Positions 7,100 through 12,729 of a stretch of DNA of 12,837 nt are shown in pieces. The first letter of the stretch is position 1, and each line of letters opens with the position of its first letter. The DNA comes from Methanolobus sp. UBA32 (GTDB lineage: Archaea; Halobacteriota; Methanosarcinia; Methanosarcinales; Methanosarcinaceae): NCBI GenBank assembly GCA_002507205.1, contig DAZF01000008.1, positions 1 to 12,837 on the forward strand. The letters are read 5' to 3'. Both the position numbers and the translations under genes were made by a program. Under the pieces are notes generated by a model that saw only the letters and a list, made by a program, of their open reading frames with translations, did no database searches and was not told the origin of the DNA.

Positions 7100-8014
7100 A
7101 TGAAAAAGATTAGTAATATATTATCCATTTTGTCTATTGTCTTGCTTATAATAACGGTTGCCGGCTGTGTACAGCCAGAAGAGACAGCCGTCTATGAACT
7201 GGGAAATGAGACGGTCAATGATGAACAAAGTAATCTGTATTTGCAAAAGGAAATCACGATGACCATGGTCAATGAGGCCATAGGCCTGATGAACGAGAAG
7301 GGAGAGCTTGCATTTGAGGATTTCAGGGAAAAGGACAGCAAATGGTACCATAACGACACTTACCTCAGTATATGGACAACCGAAGGGATCCGCGTATCCT
7401 TTGCTCCCAATGTAAGCAGTGAAGGTGAAAGCGTCATCGGCCTGAAAGACTACAACGGTGAGCCCCTGGACGAGCTGTTCATTGGTACTGCCATGAGCGA
7501 AGAGGCTCAGGGATGGGTAAGCTACCATTGGCCAAGACCCGGTGAAACCTCACCTTCCTTGAAGCACACATTTGTAAAGAGAACCTCGATCGGGGATAAG
7601 ACGTACGCTGTGACATCAGGTTTCTATGTGGATGACTATATCTACACTAATGACATTGAAACTTTGGGGGATGAACACTTCACACGCTTTGGGGATGTAT
7701 CTCTTGCTACCTTCCTTCACCCTGCAACCGCTGAGATGGATCTGAATGTGGATTACAGCATTGCACATGTTATAATCAGACCGGGTGGTTCCATTGAGCC
7801 TCATGTGATGACAAATCCCGAAACTCACTTTGTCCTTGCAGGTGAAGGTGTGATCTACATTGAGGATGTGCCATTTGAGCTTAGTAAGGGTAAACTCATT
7901 CTCGTGCCTGCAAACTCAAAACAGCAGACTGAGAATACTGGCAATGTTGACCTTGAGTTGTTTGCCATAAACCAACCTGCATGGTCATCGGATAATGAAA
8001 GAATGGTGGAATGA
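7100..8014 (+). CDS. Lipoprotein fusing a single Cache (sCache_2-like) domain to a cupin
   Basis: Probable extracytoplasmic ligand-binding lipoprotein. The signal sequence ends in a lipobox VAGC with Cys23. Residues 48-180 read as a single Cache domain of the type found outside chemoreceptors and sensor kinases: EKGELAFEDFREKDSKWY, LKDYNGEPLDELF, GWVSYHWPRPGE, LKHTFVKR and the closing TSGFYVDDYIY. Residues 200-293 are a cupin barrel with motif 1 around PGGSIEPHVMTNPETHFVLAG (His235, Glu241, His243, Gly248). Cupin motif 2 (VPANSKQQTEN, 269-279) lacks the usual histidine, so a standard metal site is doubtful and it may bind an organic ligand. No kinase or chemoreceptor partner lies in the window. 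AGGAGAG sits 4 bases before the ATG, and no convincing separate promoter is seen, so read-through from the protease gene is plausible. Domain calls are confident, role unknown. Confidence 0.85.
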   Translation: MKKISNILSILSIVLLIITVAGCVQPEETAVYELGNETVNDEQSNLYLQKEITMTMVNEAIGLMNEKGELAFEDFREKDSKWYHNDTYLSIWTTEGIRVSFAPNVSSEGESVIGLKDYNGEPLDELFIGTAMSEEAQGWVSYHWPRPGETSPSLKHTFVKRTSIGDKTYAVTSGFYVDDYIYTNDIETLGDEHFTRFGDVSLATFLHPATAEMDLNVDYSIAHVIIRPGGSIEPHVMTNPETHFVLAGEGVIYIEDVPFELSKGKLILVPANSKQQTENTGNVDLELFAINQPAWSSDNERMVE

Positions 8015-8030
8015 TTCTTCCATTCTTTTT
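7998..8030 (+). terminator. Hairpin terminator overlapping the lipoprotein stop
   Basis: AAAGAATGG (7998-8006) pairs with CCATTCTTT (8020-8028), a 9 bp perfect stem around a 13-base loop, running into six Ts. It lies between convergent genes and could act on both strands. The remainder, 8031-8108, is AT-rich and shows nothing further. Confidence 0.65.
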
Positions 8031-8108
8031 TATATTATTGCTATCTGGAGAATTTTCCTCAGAAATATATTCGAATTCAATGCAAAAATAGGAATTTTTG
8101 ACAGGGCA

Positions 8109-8453
8109 TTACTGTTTTTTGCCAAAGAAAAAAGCCATTCCAATAATTGCTGCCATTGGGATTGCAATTGTGGGAAATTCAGGAATTTCCTGTGTTGAAG
8201 TTGCAGAAGAACGGACATCAGAGAGTTCACTATCAGATCTGCCATCAGAGCTTAGTTCCGGTGCTGTCTTTGCCGGAGAGAACTCGACTTCCCCGCCAGA
8301 CGCCATTGTAGCTACTGTATCAGCAACTTTATCGCCTGATTGCTCAGAAGAAACCTCTGGGATCGTGGATAGTTCCTGGAGATCCATCAGGCCGCCCATC
8401 AGCAGAACCGATGCAAGCGCGATCACCAGTGGCAAAATTGATCTTCTGCTCAT
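8109..8453 (-). CDS. Small PEF-CTERM surface protein
   Basis: A 114-residue secreted protein destined for the cell surface. Residues 1-21 form a signal peptide or N-terminal helix (SRR followed by LPLVIALASVLLMGG). The middle (25-88) is hydrophilic, rich in Ser, Glu, Asp and Thr, with no recognisable fold. The C-terminus is a full PEF-CTERM sorting signal: IPEFP (90-94), a hydrophobic helix TIAIPMAAIIGMAFFF and the basic end GKKQ. Proteins with this tail are thought to be cut and anchored by a dedicated archaeosortase; no such enzyme is encoded here. It is divergent from the second PEF-CTERM gene at 8885. The long open frame on the opposite strand over the same bases is a shadow, as it lacks any such features. 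The start is the first ATG of the frame, about 37 bases after the predicted transcription start. Confidence 0.8.
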   Translation of the reverse strand: MSRRSILPLVIALASVLLMGGLMDLQELSTIPEVSSEQSGDKVADTVATMASGGEVEFSPAKTAPELSSDGRSDSELSDVRSSATSTQEIPEFPTIAIPMAAIIGMAFFFGKKQ

Positions 8454-8511
8454 GATAGTACCGCTTATAATTCTTGATTATGTCATTATACTTTATATTT
8501 GGACGATTCGC

Positions 8512-8520
8512 TATATATAC
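8512..8520 (-). promoter_or_regulatory. TATA box of the minus-strand PEF-CTERM gene
   Basis: Read on the minus strand, GTATATATAG lies about 60 bases upstream of the ATG at 8453, so transcription would start near 8490. Confidence 0.5.
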
Positions 8521-8583
8521 ATTTTTGTACATCCAAAAGTGATGCTCATAATGATATATGGGATTTTGGAAGTGAAGGAATAA

Positions 8584-8850
8584 CAAAGATAGTTTCCAAC
8601 TTCCAATAGCCCGGGGTTCTATCATGGTTTAAGCGAAAACTCCTTTTTGAAACTGTCACCCATATTTGATAATATGGATGGCAGGTTAAAATAAGTACTG
8701 AGGTTTGTTTTGAGGAAAAATGTATTCTTTGAAATATGATAAACAGTATAAACCCGATGTATCATTATGATGAGCACAATGAATTATCGCAGATTTCACA
8801 AAGGTTTAATAACTTGTAAGTGTAAATGATTTAATAGTCTACTGAAAGGA
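8584..8850. other. Intergenic region between divergent PEF-CTERM genes
   Basis: No gene is supported here. It holds two short dyads: CCATATT-TGAT-AATATGG at 8660-8677 (7 bp perfect stem, 4-base loop) and ATCAT-T-ATGAT at 8761-8771. Either could be a regulator site for the plus-strand gene, but nothing links them to a known regulator. Confidence 0.4.
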
Positions 8851-8851
8851 C

Positions 8852-8860
8852 TATATTTAT
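8852..8860 (+). promoter_or_regulatory. Candidate TATA box of the plus-strand PEF-CTERM gene
   Basis: TATATTTAT precedes the ATG at 8885 by 24 bases. Transcription would begin close to the start codon and no Shine-Dalgarno sequence is visible, suggesting a leaderless or very short-leader message. Confidence 0.45.
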
Positions 8861-8884
8861 TACATAAAATGATGGTACGAAAAT

Positions 8885-9370
8885 ATGAAGAAAATATTAA
8901 TCACAATGCTTATTCTGGTGGCACTTATCCCTATGGCTGCGGCGGTAACTCCGGGCGGTCCTGATGCTGAGTGCGATGCTGCAGGATGTGTAGGCTATTC
9001 CTACAAGATAGATGACTGGGGAGATCTAAGCGTATGGGCATCGGGCATGGATGGCACGTATGATGGCGGCTCCATTAACATCTCCGACAGCAATAACTAT
9101 ACCTTCAACTGGACTTCAGAAACCCCTATATGTGCAGTTATCGTGAAGGGCGGCTCAGAATCCAATGTTTATCCTGGTGGAACCAGCGGTACCGGACTCG
9201 TTGCCCCTGTCAATCCTTCGGGTAGGACAGCTGAAATAAGCCATGTCACGTTCTGCTATGGCAGCAACGGCGGCGGTCAGGAACAGGAAATTCCGGAATT
9301 CCCAACCATTGCACTTCCAATAGCTGCGATCCTCGGTCTGGCATTCTTCTTCCAGCGCAGAAAGGATTAA
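8885..9370 (+). CDS. PEF-CTERM surface protein with a small disulfide-type domain
   Basis: A 161-residue exported protein. Residues 1-20 are a signal peptide (MKKILITMLILVALIPMAAA). Residues 24-126 form a compact domain with four cysteines (30, 35, 83, 124) likely paired in disulfides; the segment PICAVIVKGGSESNVYPGG, later GLVAPVN and ISHVTFCYG, resembles a domain widespread in secreted bacterial and archaeal proteins that carry sorting tails, with no known function. The C-terminus is a PEF-CTERM signal: IPEFP (136-140), TIALPIAAILGLAFFF and the basic QRRKD, nearly the same as in the divergent small protein at 8109-8453. Its anchor would be processed by an archaeosortase encoded elsewhere. 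It is transcribed alone, followed by a long T tract. Confidence 0.88.
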   Translation: MKKILITMLILVALIPMAAAVTPGGPDAECDAAGCVGYSYKIDDWGDLSVWASGMDGTYDGGSINISDSNNYTFNWTSETPICAVIVKGGSESNVYPGGTSGTGLVAPVNPSGRTAEISHVTFCYGSNGGGQEQEIPEFPTIALPIAAILGLAFFFQRRKD

Positions 9371-9380
9371 ACACATTCCT

Positions 9381-9407
9381 TCCTTCCTCCCTTTCTCTTT
9401 TTTTTTT
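9381..9407 (+). terminator. Polypyrimidine/T-tract terminator
   Basis: A C/T-only stretch after the PEF-CTERM stop ends in ten consecutive Ts (9398-9407), as in archaeal oligo-T termination; no hairpin is needed or obvious. Between 9408 and 9633 I see no gene or clear element. Confidence 0.55.
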
Positions 9408-9633
9408 ACTATTATTTTTCTGGGCCCCGTAAAAATCCTCTAAATTCAAGCATAGGTAATGTCAATAATAGTTCAAAATGTATCTATAGTGAACCTATTG
9501 TTACTTTTCAACCGTTATTTTGGAATTAATGGTTAGGGATGAATCAAAGTTCCTGATTGTGATATCTTCTTAGGGGACAAAATTGTATGTCTTTTGAAAG
9601 TTCAAATAGGCCTGGATCTAGATAAAACAAAAG

Positions 9634-9658
9634 CTTAAATAATACTAATTACTATTTA
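9634..9658 (+). promoter_or_regulatory. Promoter with overlapping PerR/Fur-type palindromic operator
   Basis: The TATA element CTTAAATAA (9634-9642) overlaps a 23-base dyad at 9636-9658: left arm TAAATAATACT, centre A, right arm ATTACTATTTA, pairing at 9 of 11 positions. Size, AT content and symmetry fit a Fur/PerR box, and the gene it precedes encodes a Fur-family regulator, so autoregulation by covering the TATA box is likely. Transcription would start near 9662-9668. A second perfect dyad, ACATA-A-TATGT, lies in the leader at 9671-9681. Confidence 0.6.
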
Positions 9659-9714
9659 GAATCTGTTCTTACATAATATGTGTTCAATATCAAAAAAACG
9701 AATAGTGATTTCAC

Positions 9715-10110
9715 ATGAAACAGACAGACATCAAGTATACAAACCAGCGGATTGAGATCCTGGATTTCCTCAAAGAATTTGACGGTCATCCTACTGTAGA
9801 TGATGTCTATGAGGGAGTAAGGCAAAAATTAACTCGAATTAGTAAGGCCACGGTTTATAATAATCTGAAATTCTTAGCCCAGAAGGGCCTGATAAAGGAG
9901 GTGAACGTCAAGGGGGTTTCAAGGTTTGAATCCAATTTAGTACCTCATCATCACACGATCTGTATAGAGTGTGGTGAAATAAAAGATTACGAATCAGAAG
10001 ATCTAAGCGAATATGCTATGAGTATAGCAAACAAGATAGATAACTTTAAAGTACAATCATCAGATACCAATTTTTACGGAATATGCAAAAAATGCATGGA
10101 GATGGAGTAA
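9715..10110 (+). CDS. perR: PerR-like Fur-family peroxide/metal-responsive repressor
   Basis: Metal-dependent DNA-binding repressor, likely peroxide-sensing. Residues 1-70 are the winged helix (TNQRIEILDFL, then SKATVYNNLKFLAQKGLI); the rest is the dimerisation and metal domain. The structural zinc site is CIEC (83, 86) and CKKC (124, 127). Aligning by eye to Bacillus PerR, the regulatory-metal ligands are His25 (in GHPTVDD), Glu72, His78, His80 and Asp91. Asp91 is the PerR-type residue where Fur has Glu, but Glu72 takes the place of a PerR Asp, so the signature is mixed. The start ATG has GTGAT 5 bases upstream. It heads an operon with the peroxiredoxin one base after its stop and the DPS-like ferritin next, both classic PerR targets, and has a palindrome over its TATA box. 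PerR is preferred to Fur mainly on context. Confidence 0.82.
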   Translation: MKQTDIKYTNQRIEILDFLKEFDGHPTVDDVYEGVRQKLTRISKATVYNNLKFLAQKGLIKEVNVKGVSRFESNLVPHHHTICIECGEIKDYESEDLSEYAMSIANKIDNFKVQSSDTNFYGICKKCMEME

Positions 10111-10111
10111 T

Positions 10112-10789
10112 ATGGAAGAAAAAGAAATAGTAACAATGCCTCTAATAGGCGACGATGCACCGTCATTTAAAGCAAAAACAACAATGGGAGAAATTAATTT
10201 CCCGGGAGATTACAAAGGAAAGTGGGTAATCCTTTTCAGTCACCCTGCTGACTTTACACCTGTATGTACAACCGAGTTCATGACCTTTGCAACCATGCAG
10301 GAAGAGTTCAGGGAATTGAATACAGAGCTTATCGGACTTTCCATTGATAGCATATATGCACATATTGCATGGCTGCGAACGATCAAAGAAAAGATCGTGT
10401 ACAAGGGAATGAAAGATGTCGAAGTGAATTTCCCGGTCATTGAAGACCTTAAGATGGATGTTGCAAAGAAGTTTGGAATGGTGCAGCCAAACGCATCAGA
10501 CACCCAGGCCGTAAGAGCAGTATTCATGATGGACCCGAAAGCAAAGGTAAGAGCGATCCTCTATTATCCGCTATCCAATGGAAGGAACATGGACGAGATC
10601 AAGAGACTGATCCTGGCAATGCAGAAGTCAGATGCTGAGAATATTGCAACCCCTGCCAACTGGCAACCAGGTGACGATGTCATCATTCCACCACCGGGAT
10701 CATGTGGAACTGCAAAGGAAAGAGTTGAGACAGAAGAAGAAGGAAAGTACTGCCTTGACTGGTTCATGTGCCTTAGAAAACAGTCTTAA
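10112..10789 (+). CDS. Peroxiredoxin, archaeal Prx6-type with C-terminal Cys pair
   Basis: Cytoplasmic thiol peroxidase reducing hydrogen peroxide and organic peroxides. Of 225 residues, the thioredoxin-fold core carries the active site HPADFTPVCTTEF with peroxidatic Cys52, Thr49 and His44, and the conserved Arg135 in AVRAVF. The long C-terminal arm contains PPPGSCGTAKER (Cys198) and YCLDWFMC (Cys214, Cys220), the same arrangement as the Aeropyrum pernix enzyme, in which the tail pair takes part in resolving the oxidised cysteine; the protein is expected to form a ring of dimers. Translation is coupled to perR: the ATG follows its stop by one base and the ribosome site GGAG lies in the perR 3' end. 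Electron donor unknown, possibly a thioredoxin- or ferredoxin-type system. Confidence 0.93.
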   Translation: MEEKEIVTMPLIGDDAPSFKAKTTMGEINFPGDYKGKWVILFSHPADFTPVCTTEFMTFATMQEEFRELNTELIGLSIDSIYAHIAWLRTIKEKIVYKGMKDVEVNFPVIEDLKMDVAKKFGMVQPNASDTQAVRAVFMMDPKAKVRAILYYPLSNGRNMDEIKRLILAMQKSDAENIATPANWQPGDDVIIPPPGSCGTAKERVETEEEGKYCLDWFMCLRKQS

Positions 10790-10800
10790 ATACATACTTT

Positions 10801-10806
10801 GGAGGT
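10801..10806 (+). promoter_or_regulatory. Strong ribosome-binding site of the DPS-like ferritin gene
   Basis: GGAGGT lies 8 bases before the ATG at 10815, the strongest Shine-Dalgarno match in this operon, consistent with high expression of the ferritin. Confidence 0.7.
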
Positions 10807-10814
10807 AATTTATT

Positions 10815-11312
10815 ATGGGAACAAAAGGTATAGAAATACTTGGATTAGACGTGGATGAATTGATTGAATTGCTGAACAAGGCACTTGCAGACGAGTGGCT
10901 TGCATACTACCAGTACTGGATTGGTGCAAAGGTGATCAAAGGCCCTATGAGAGAAGCTGCTACAGCTGAGCTAATTGAGCACGCAAATGATGAACTGCGC
11001 CATGCAGACATGGTGGCAAACAGGATAATGCAGCTTGGTGGAACACCTGTACTTTCCCCACAGCAATGGTATGAAATCACAAACTGTGGATATGAGCCAC
11101 CCGAGGACTCTTTTGTAAAGAAGATCCTTGAGCAGAACATCAAAGGAGAGCAGTGTGCTATCGAAGTCTACAGCAACATCCTTGAAAAGGTCAAGGATAA
11201 GGACCCTGTTACATACGAAATCGTGTTACAGATCCTCACCGATGAGATTGAGCATGAAGATGATCTGCAGGCAGTTATGGAAGATATTGAGCTTATGCAG
11301 AGAAGGGACTAG
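10815..11312 (+). CDS. DPS-like (DPSL, thioferritin-type) ferritin
   Basis: Iron-storage and DNA-protection protein expected to assemble as a 12-subunit cage, oxidising Fe(II) with peroxide. The 165 residues form a four-helix bundle with a bacterioferritin-like di-iron site: Glu27 (ALADEWLAYYQYW), Glu60-x-x-His63 (NDELRHADM), Glu112 (IKGEQC) and Glu144-x-x-His147 (TDEIEHEDD). Cys91 (TNCGYEPP) and Cys114 (GEQCAIEVY) form the cysteine pair near the metal centre that sets DPSL proteins apart from true Dps and Bfr. Length fits the family. It lies 25 bases after the peroxiredoxin stop behind GGAGGT, as third gene of the PerR operon: it removes the iron that would fuel Fenton chemistry. Confidence 0.88.
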   Translation: MGTKGIEILGLDVDELIELLNKALADEWLAYYQYWIGAKVIKGPMREAATAELIEHANDELRHADMVANRIMQLGGTPVLSPQQWYEITNCGYEPPEDSFVKKILEQNIKGEQCAIEVYSNILEKVKDKDPVTYEIVLQILTDEIEHEDDLQAVMEDIELMQRRD

Positions 11313-11340
11313 TCCTTTCTTGATCTTTGAATAGAATCGG

Positions 11341-11387
11341 GCATTTCCTTTCAGTAAAGATATATGGGAAATGCTTTCAACTTTTTT
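11341..11387 (+). terminator. Terminator of the perR operon
   Basis: GCATTTCC (11341-11348) pairs with GGAAATGC (11367-11374) in an 8 bp stem with an 18-base loop, followed by TTTCAAC and six Ts. A further palindrome, AGAAGGGACTAGTCCTTTCT at 11301-11320, overlaps the ferritin stop and may strengthen it. Confidence 0.5.
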
Positions 11388-11397
11388 AATATATTTA
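11386..11397 (+). promoter_or_regulatory. Candidate TATA box of the membrane protein gene
   Basis: TTAATATATTTA would place transcription start near 11412-11418, at or next to the ATG at 11412, so the message could be leaderless; AGGTG at 11402-11406 is an alternative ribosome site if transcription starts earlier. Confidence 0.4.
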
Positions 11398-11411
11398 TTA
11401 TAGGTGTTGTT

Positions 11412-12152
11412 ATGGAAAGAAAACGTAAGTATGTTATATTTGGTGTGTCTTTAGTTATTTTATCGGGAATACTTTATTACATCCATTACTTGATTTTTAA
11501 TGATCCGCACCATATTTTCATTTACCTGCTGGGAGATATTGCTTTTGCACCTTTTGAAGTTCTTATTATATCTATGATCATCCATCATTTCCTGGATAAA
11601 ATGGATAAGGTGCACAGGTTTGAGAAACTCAATATGGTAATAGGTGTGTTTTTCAGTGAGGTTGGCATAAAGCTTTTGGAATATGTGTCTGATGCTGATC
11701 CTGACATAGATTATTATAGGAAGCAACTCATAATCGATTCTGAATGGACAGACAAGGATTTCGATAAACTTGTTAGATCTATGAATAAGATGCATTATAA
11801 TGTGGATACAGAAAAAATTAACTTTGATCACTTGAGGACTCTTTTAGTAAGCAAAAGAGACTTTCTTGTTCGACTACTTGAAAATCCTACAATACTTGAG
11901 CATGAGGAATTTACCGAACTCTTGAGAAGTGTATTTCATCTGACAGAAGAGCTGGATTGCAGAGGTGATGTCTCTTGTCTCCCAAATACAGACACGCATC
12001 ACTTAACAGGAGATATTAAAAGAGTATATGCATTACTTGCAAAAGAATGGTTTACTTATATGAGATATAACAAGAAGAATTATCCATACCTGTTTTCTCT
12101 TGCAATGAGAACAAATCCATTTGATACTGAGAGTACACCTATTGTATCTTAA
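11412..12152 (+). CDS. Uncharacterised two-helix membrane protein
   Basis: I do not recognise the family by function. After MERKRKY there are two transmembrane helices (about residues 8-26 and 36-58, YVIFGVSLVILSGILYYI and FIYLLGDIAFAPFEVLIISM), so the N-terminus is probably inside and most of the chain is a cytoplasmic, mainly helical domain of about 185 residues. Visible landmarks are HHFLDKMDK just after helix 2, then EKLNMVIGVFFSEVGIKLL and KEWFTYMRYNKKNYPYLFSLA near the end. Chosen start: ATG 11412, because the in-frame ATG at 11364 lies inside the upstream terminator hairpin and before the TATA box. The gene follows the peroxide operon but has its own promoter. A membrane-bound signalling or adaptor role is only a guess. 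Confidence 0.7.
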   Translation: MERKRKYVIFGVSLVILSGILYYIHYLIFNDPHHIFIYLLGDIAFAPFEVLIISMIIHHFLDKMDKVHRFEKLNMVIGVFFSEVGIKLLEYVSDADPDIDYYRKQLIIDSEWTDKDFDKLVRSMNKMHYNVDTEKINFDHLRTLLVSKRDFLVRLLENPTILEHEEFTELLRSVFHLTEELDCRGDVSCLPNTDTHHLTGDIKRVYALLAKEWFTYMRYNKKNYPYLFSLAMRTNPFDTESTPIVS

Positions 12153-12191
12153 TTTCTTTAAATTAGATAACATGGATATTACCCTTTGTTT

Positions 12192-12221
12192 TTGTGAGAA
12201 GAGCATTTTATCTTCTCACAA
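12192..12221. terminator. Strong 11 bp hairpin after the membrane protein gene
   Basis: TTGTGAGAAGA and TCTTCTCACAA are perfect complements around the loop GCATTTTA, about 40 bases after the stop at 12152. No T run follows on the plus strand, so termination would rely on structure; an RNA-stability or bidirectional role is also possible. Confidence 0.45.
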
Positions 12222-12310
12222 TGGATTATTCATGCTACATTTTTAACTTCCGACATGTCATTTGCTGTATTTAAATTGCAAAAAGCTCGCTTGCTTGCTA
12301 TTGATAATTT

Positions 12311-12381
12311 TACTTTATGGTCAAAGGGGCTACTTTATAGTCAAATAGCTGAGTTTGTGGTCAAATGGACTTTATGGGCAA
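12311..12381. repeat. Four tandem ~20 bp imperfect repeats
   Basis: The units start at 12311, 12331, 12351 and 12368. The core is TACTTTATGGTCAAA; units 1 and 2 are closest, unit 3 reads GAGTTTGTGGTCAAA, unit 4 ACTTTATGGGCAAG after a shorter 17-base step. They lie just 3' of the minus-strand ferredoxin stop, in the convergent gap 12153-12391, and encode nothing. They may be binding sites for a dimeric protein, a minisatellite or part of a 3' leader. Confidence 0.65.
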
Positions 12382-12391
12382 GCCCCAAACA

Positions 12392-12622
12392 TCAACCATC
12401 GTTTCCAATAGCCTCTACGGGACATTCATCCAGAGCACTCTCACAAGCATGTTTCTCATTTTCATTTACCGGTTGTTTGAATACATAGGCTGTGTTAGCA
12501 TCATCCCTCATTTTGAAGTTTTCAGGTGCACTTCTCACACAGAGTCGGCAGCCTATACATTCATCATCTACATAATAAGTGCCATCAACGTTCTCATCTA
12601 ACTTATTTTCCTTCATTGCCAT
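12392..12622 (-). CDS. Single-cluster [4Fe-4S] ferredoxin
   Basis: Small soluble electron carrier of 76 residues. Cluster ligands are CIGCRLC (Cys22, Cys25, Cys28) and Cys67 in DECPVEAI; ALA/SAP at 31-33 replaces the cysteine that would start a second cluster, and Cys60 stands alone. The second half is shorter than in two-cluster ferredoxins, as in the monocluster type. An alternative start is the ATG two codons further in (Met3). The upstream ribosome site is weak (GTGGGGC). The carboxymuconolactone-decarboxylase-like gene lies 107 bases upstream on the same strand, so a shared redox role is possible. Its partner enzyme is unknown. Confidence 0.88.
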   Translation of the reverse strand: MAMKENKLDENVDGTYYVDDECIGCRLCVRSAPENFKMRDDANTAYVFKQPVNENEKHACESALDECPVEAIGNDG

Positions 12623-12706
12623 TGTATTTGCCCCACACTCTTTAGTATAACAAGTTCAAGTCTAAGTCCCGTGCACTGATAGCATATACTATTCCAACAA
12701 TTGGTG

Positions 12707-12717
12707 CTTATATAAAG
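12707..12717 (-). promoter_or_regulatory. Candidate TATA box of the ferredoxin gene
   Basis: On the minus strand CTTTATATAAG lies just after the stop of the upstream gene; transcription would begin near 12686, about 63 bases before the ferredoxin ATG. It suggests separate transcription even if read-through also occurs. Confidence 0.55.
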
Positions 12718-12729
12718 ATCAACCCAGTC

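Noticed and set aside
8098..8583. 161-codon plus-strand open frame opposite the small PEF-CTERM gene
   Set aside because: The minus strand has a signal peptide and a complete PEF-CTERM tail, while the plus frame has no recognisable features and lacks a ribosome site.
8610..8640. GGGGTTCTATCATGG stretch resembling a tRNA T-loop
   Set aside because: No matching T-stem, anticodon arm or acceptor stem nearby.
11364..11411. Longer N-terminus for the membrane protein from ATG 11364
   Set aside because: That ATG lies in the loop/stem of the upstream terminator hairpin and the extension overlaps the T run and TATA box.
12311..12381. Tandem repeats as a CRISPR array
   Set aside because: Units are contiguous, about 20 bp, diverged, with no unique spacers and no cas genes in the window.
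12255..12601. Plus-strand frames opposite the ferredoxin
   Set aside because: The minus strand carries the four-cysteine cluster motif; the plus frames have no ribosome site and cross the tandem repeats.
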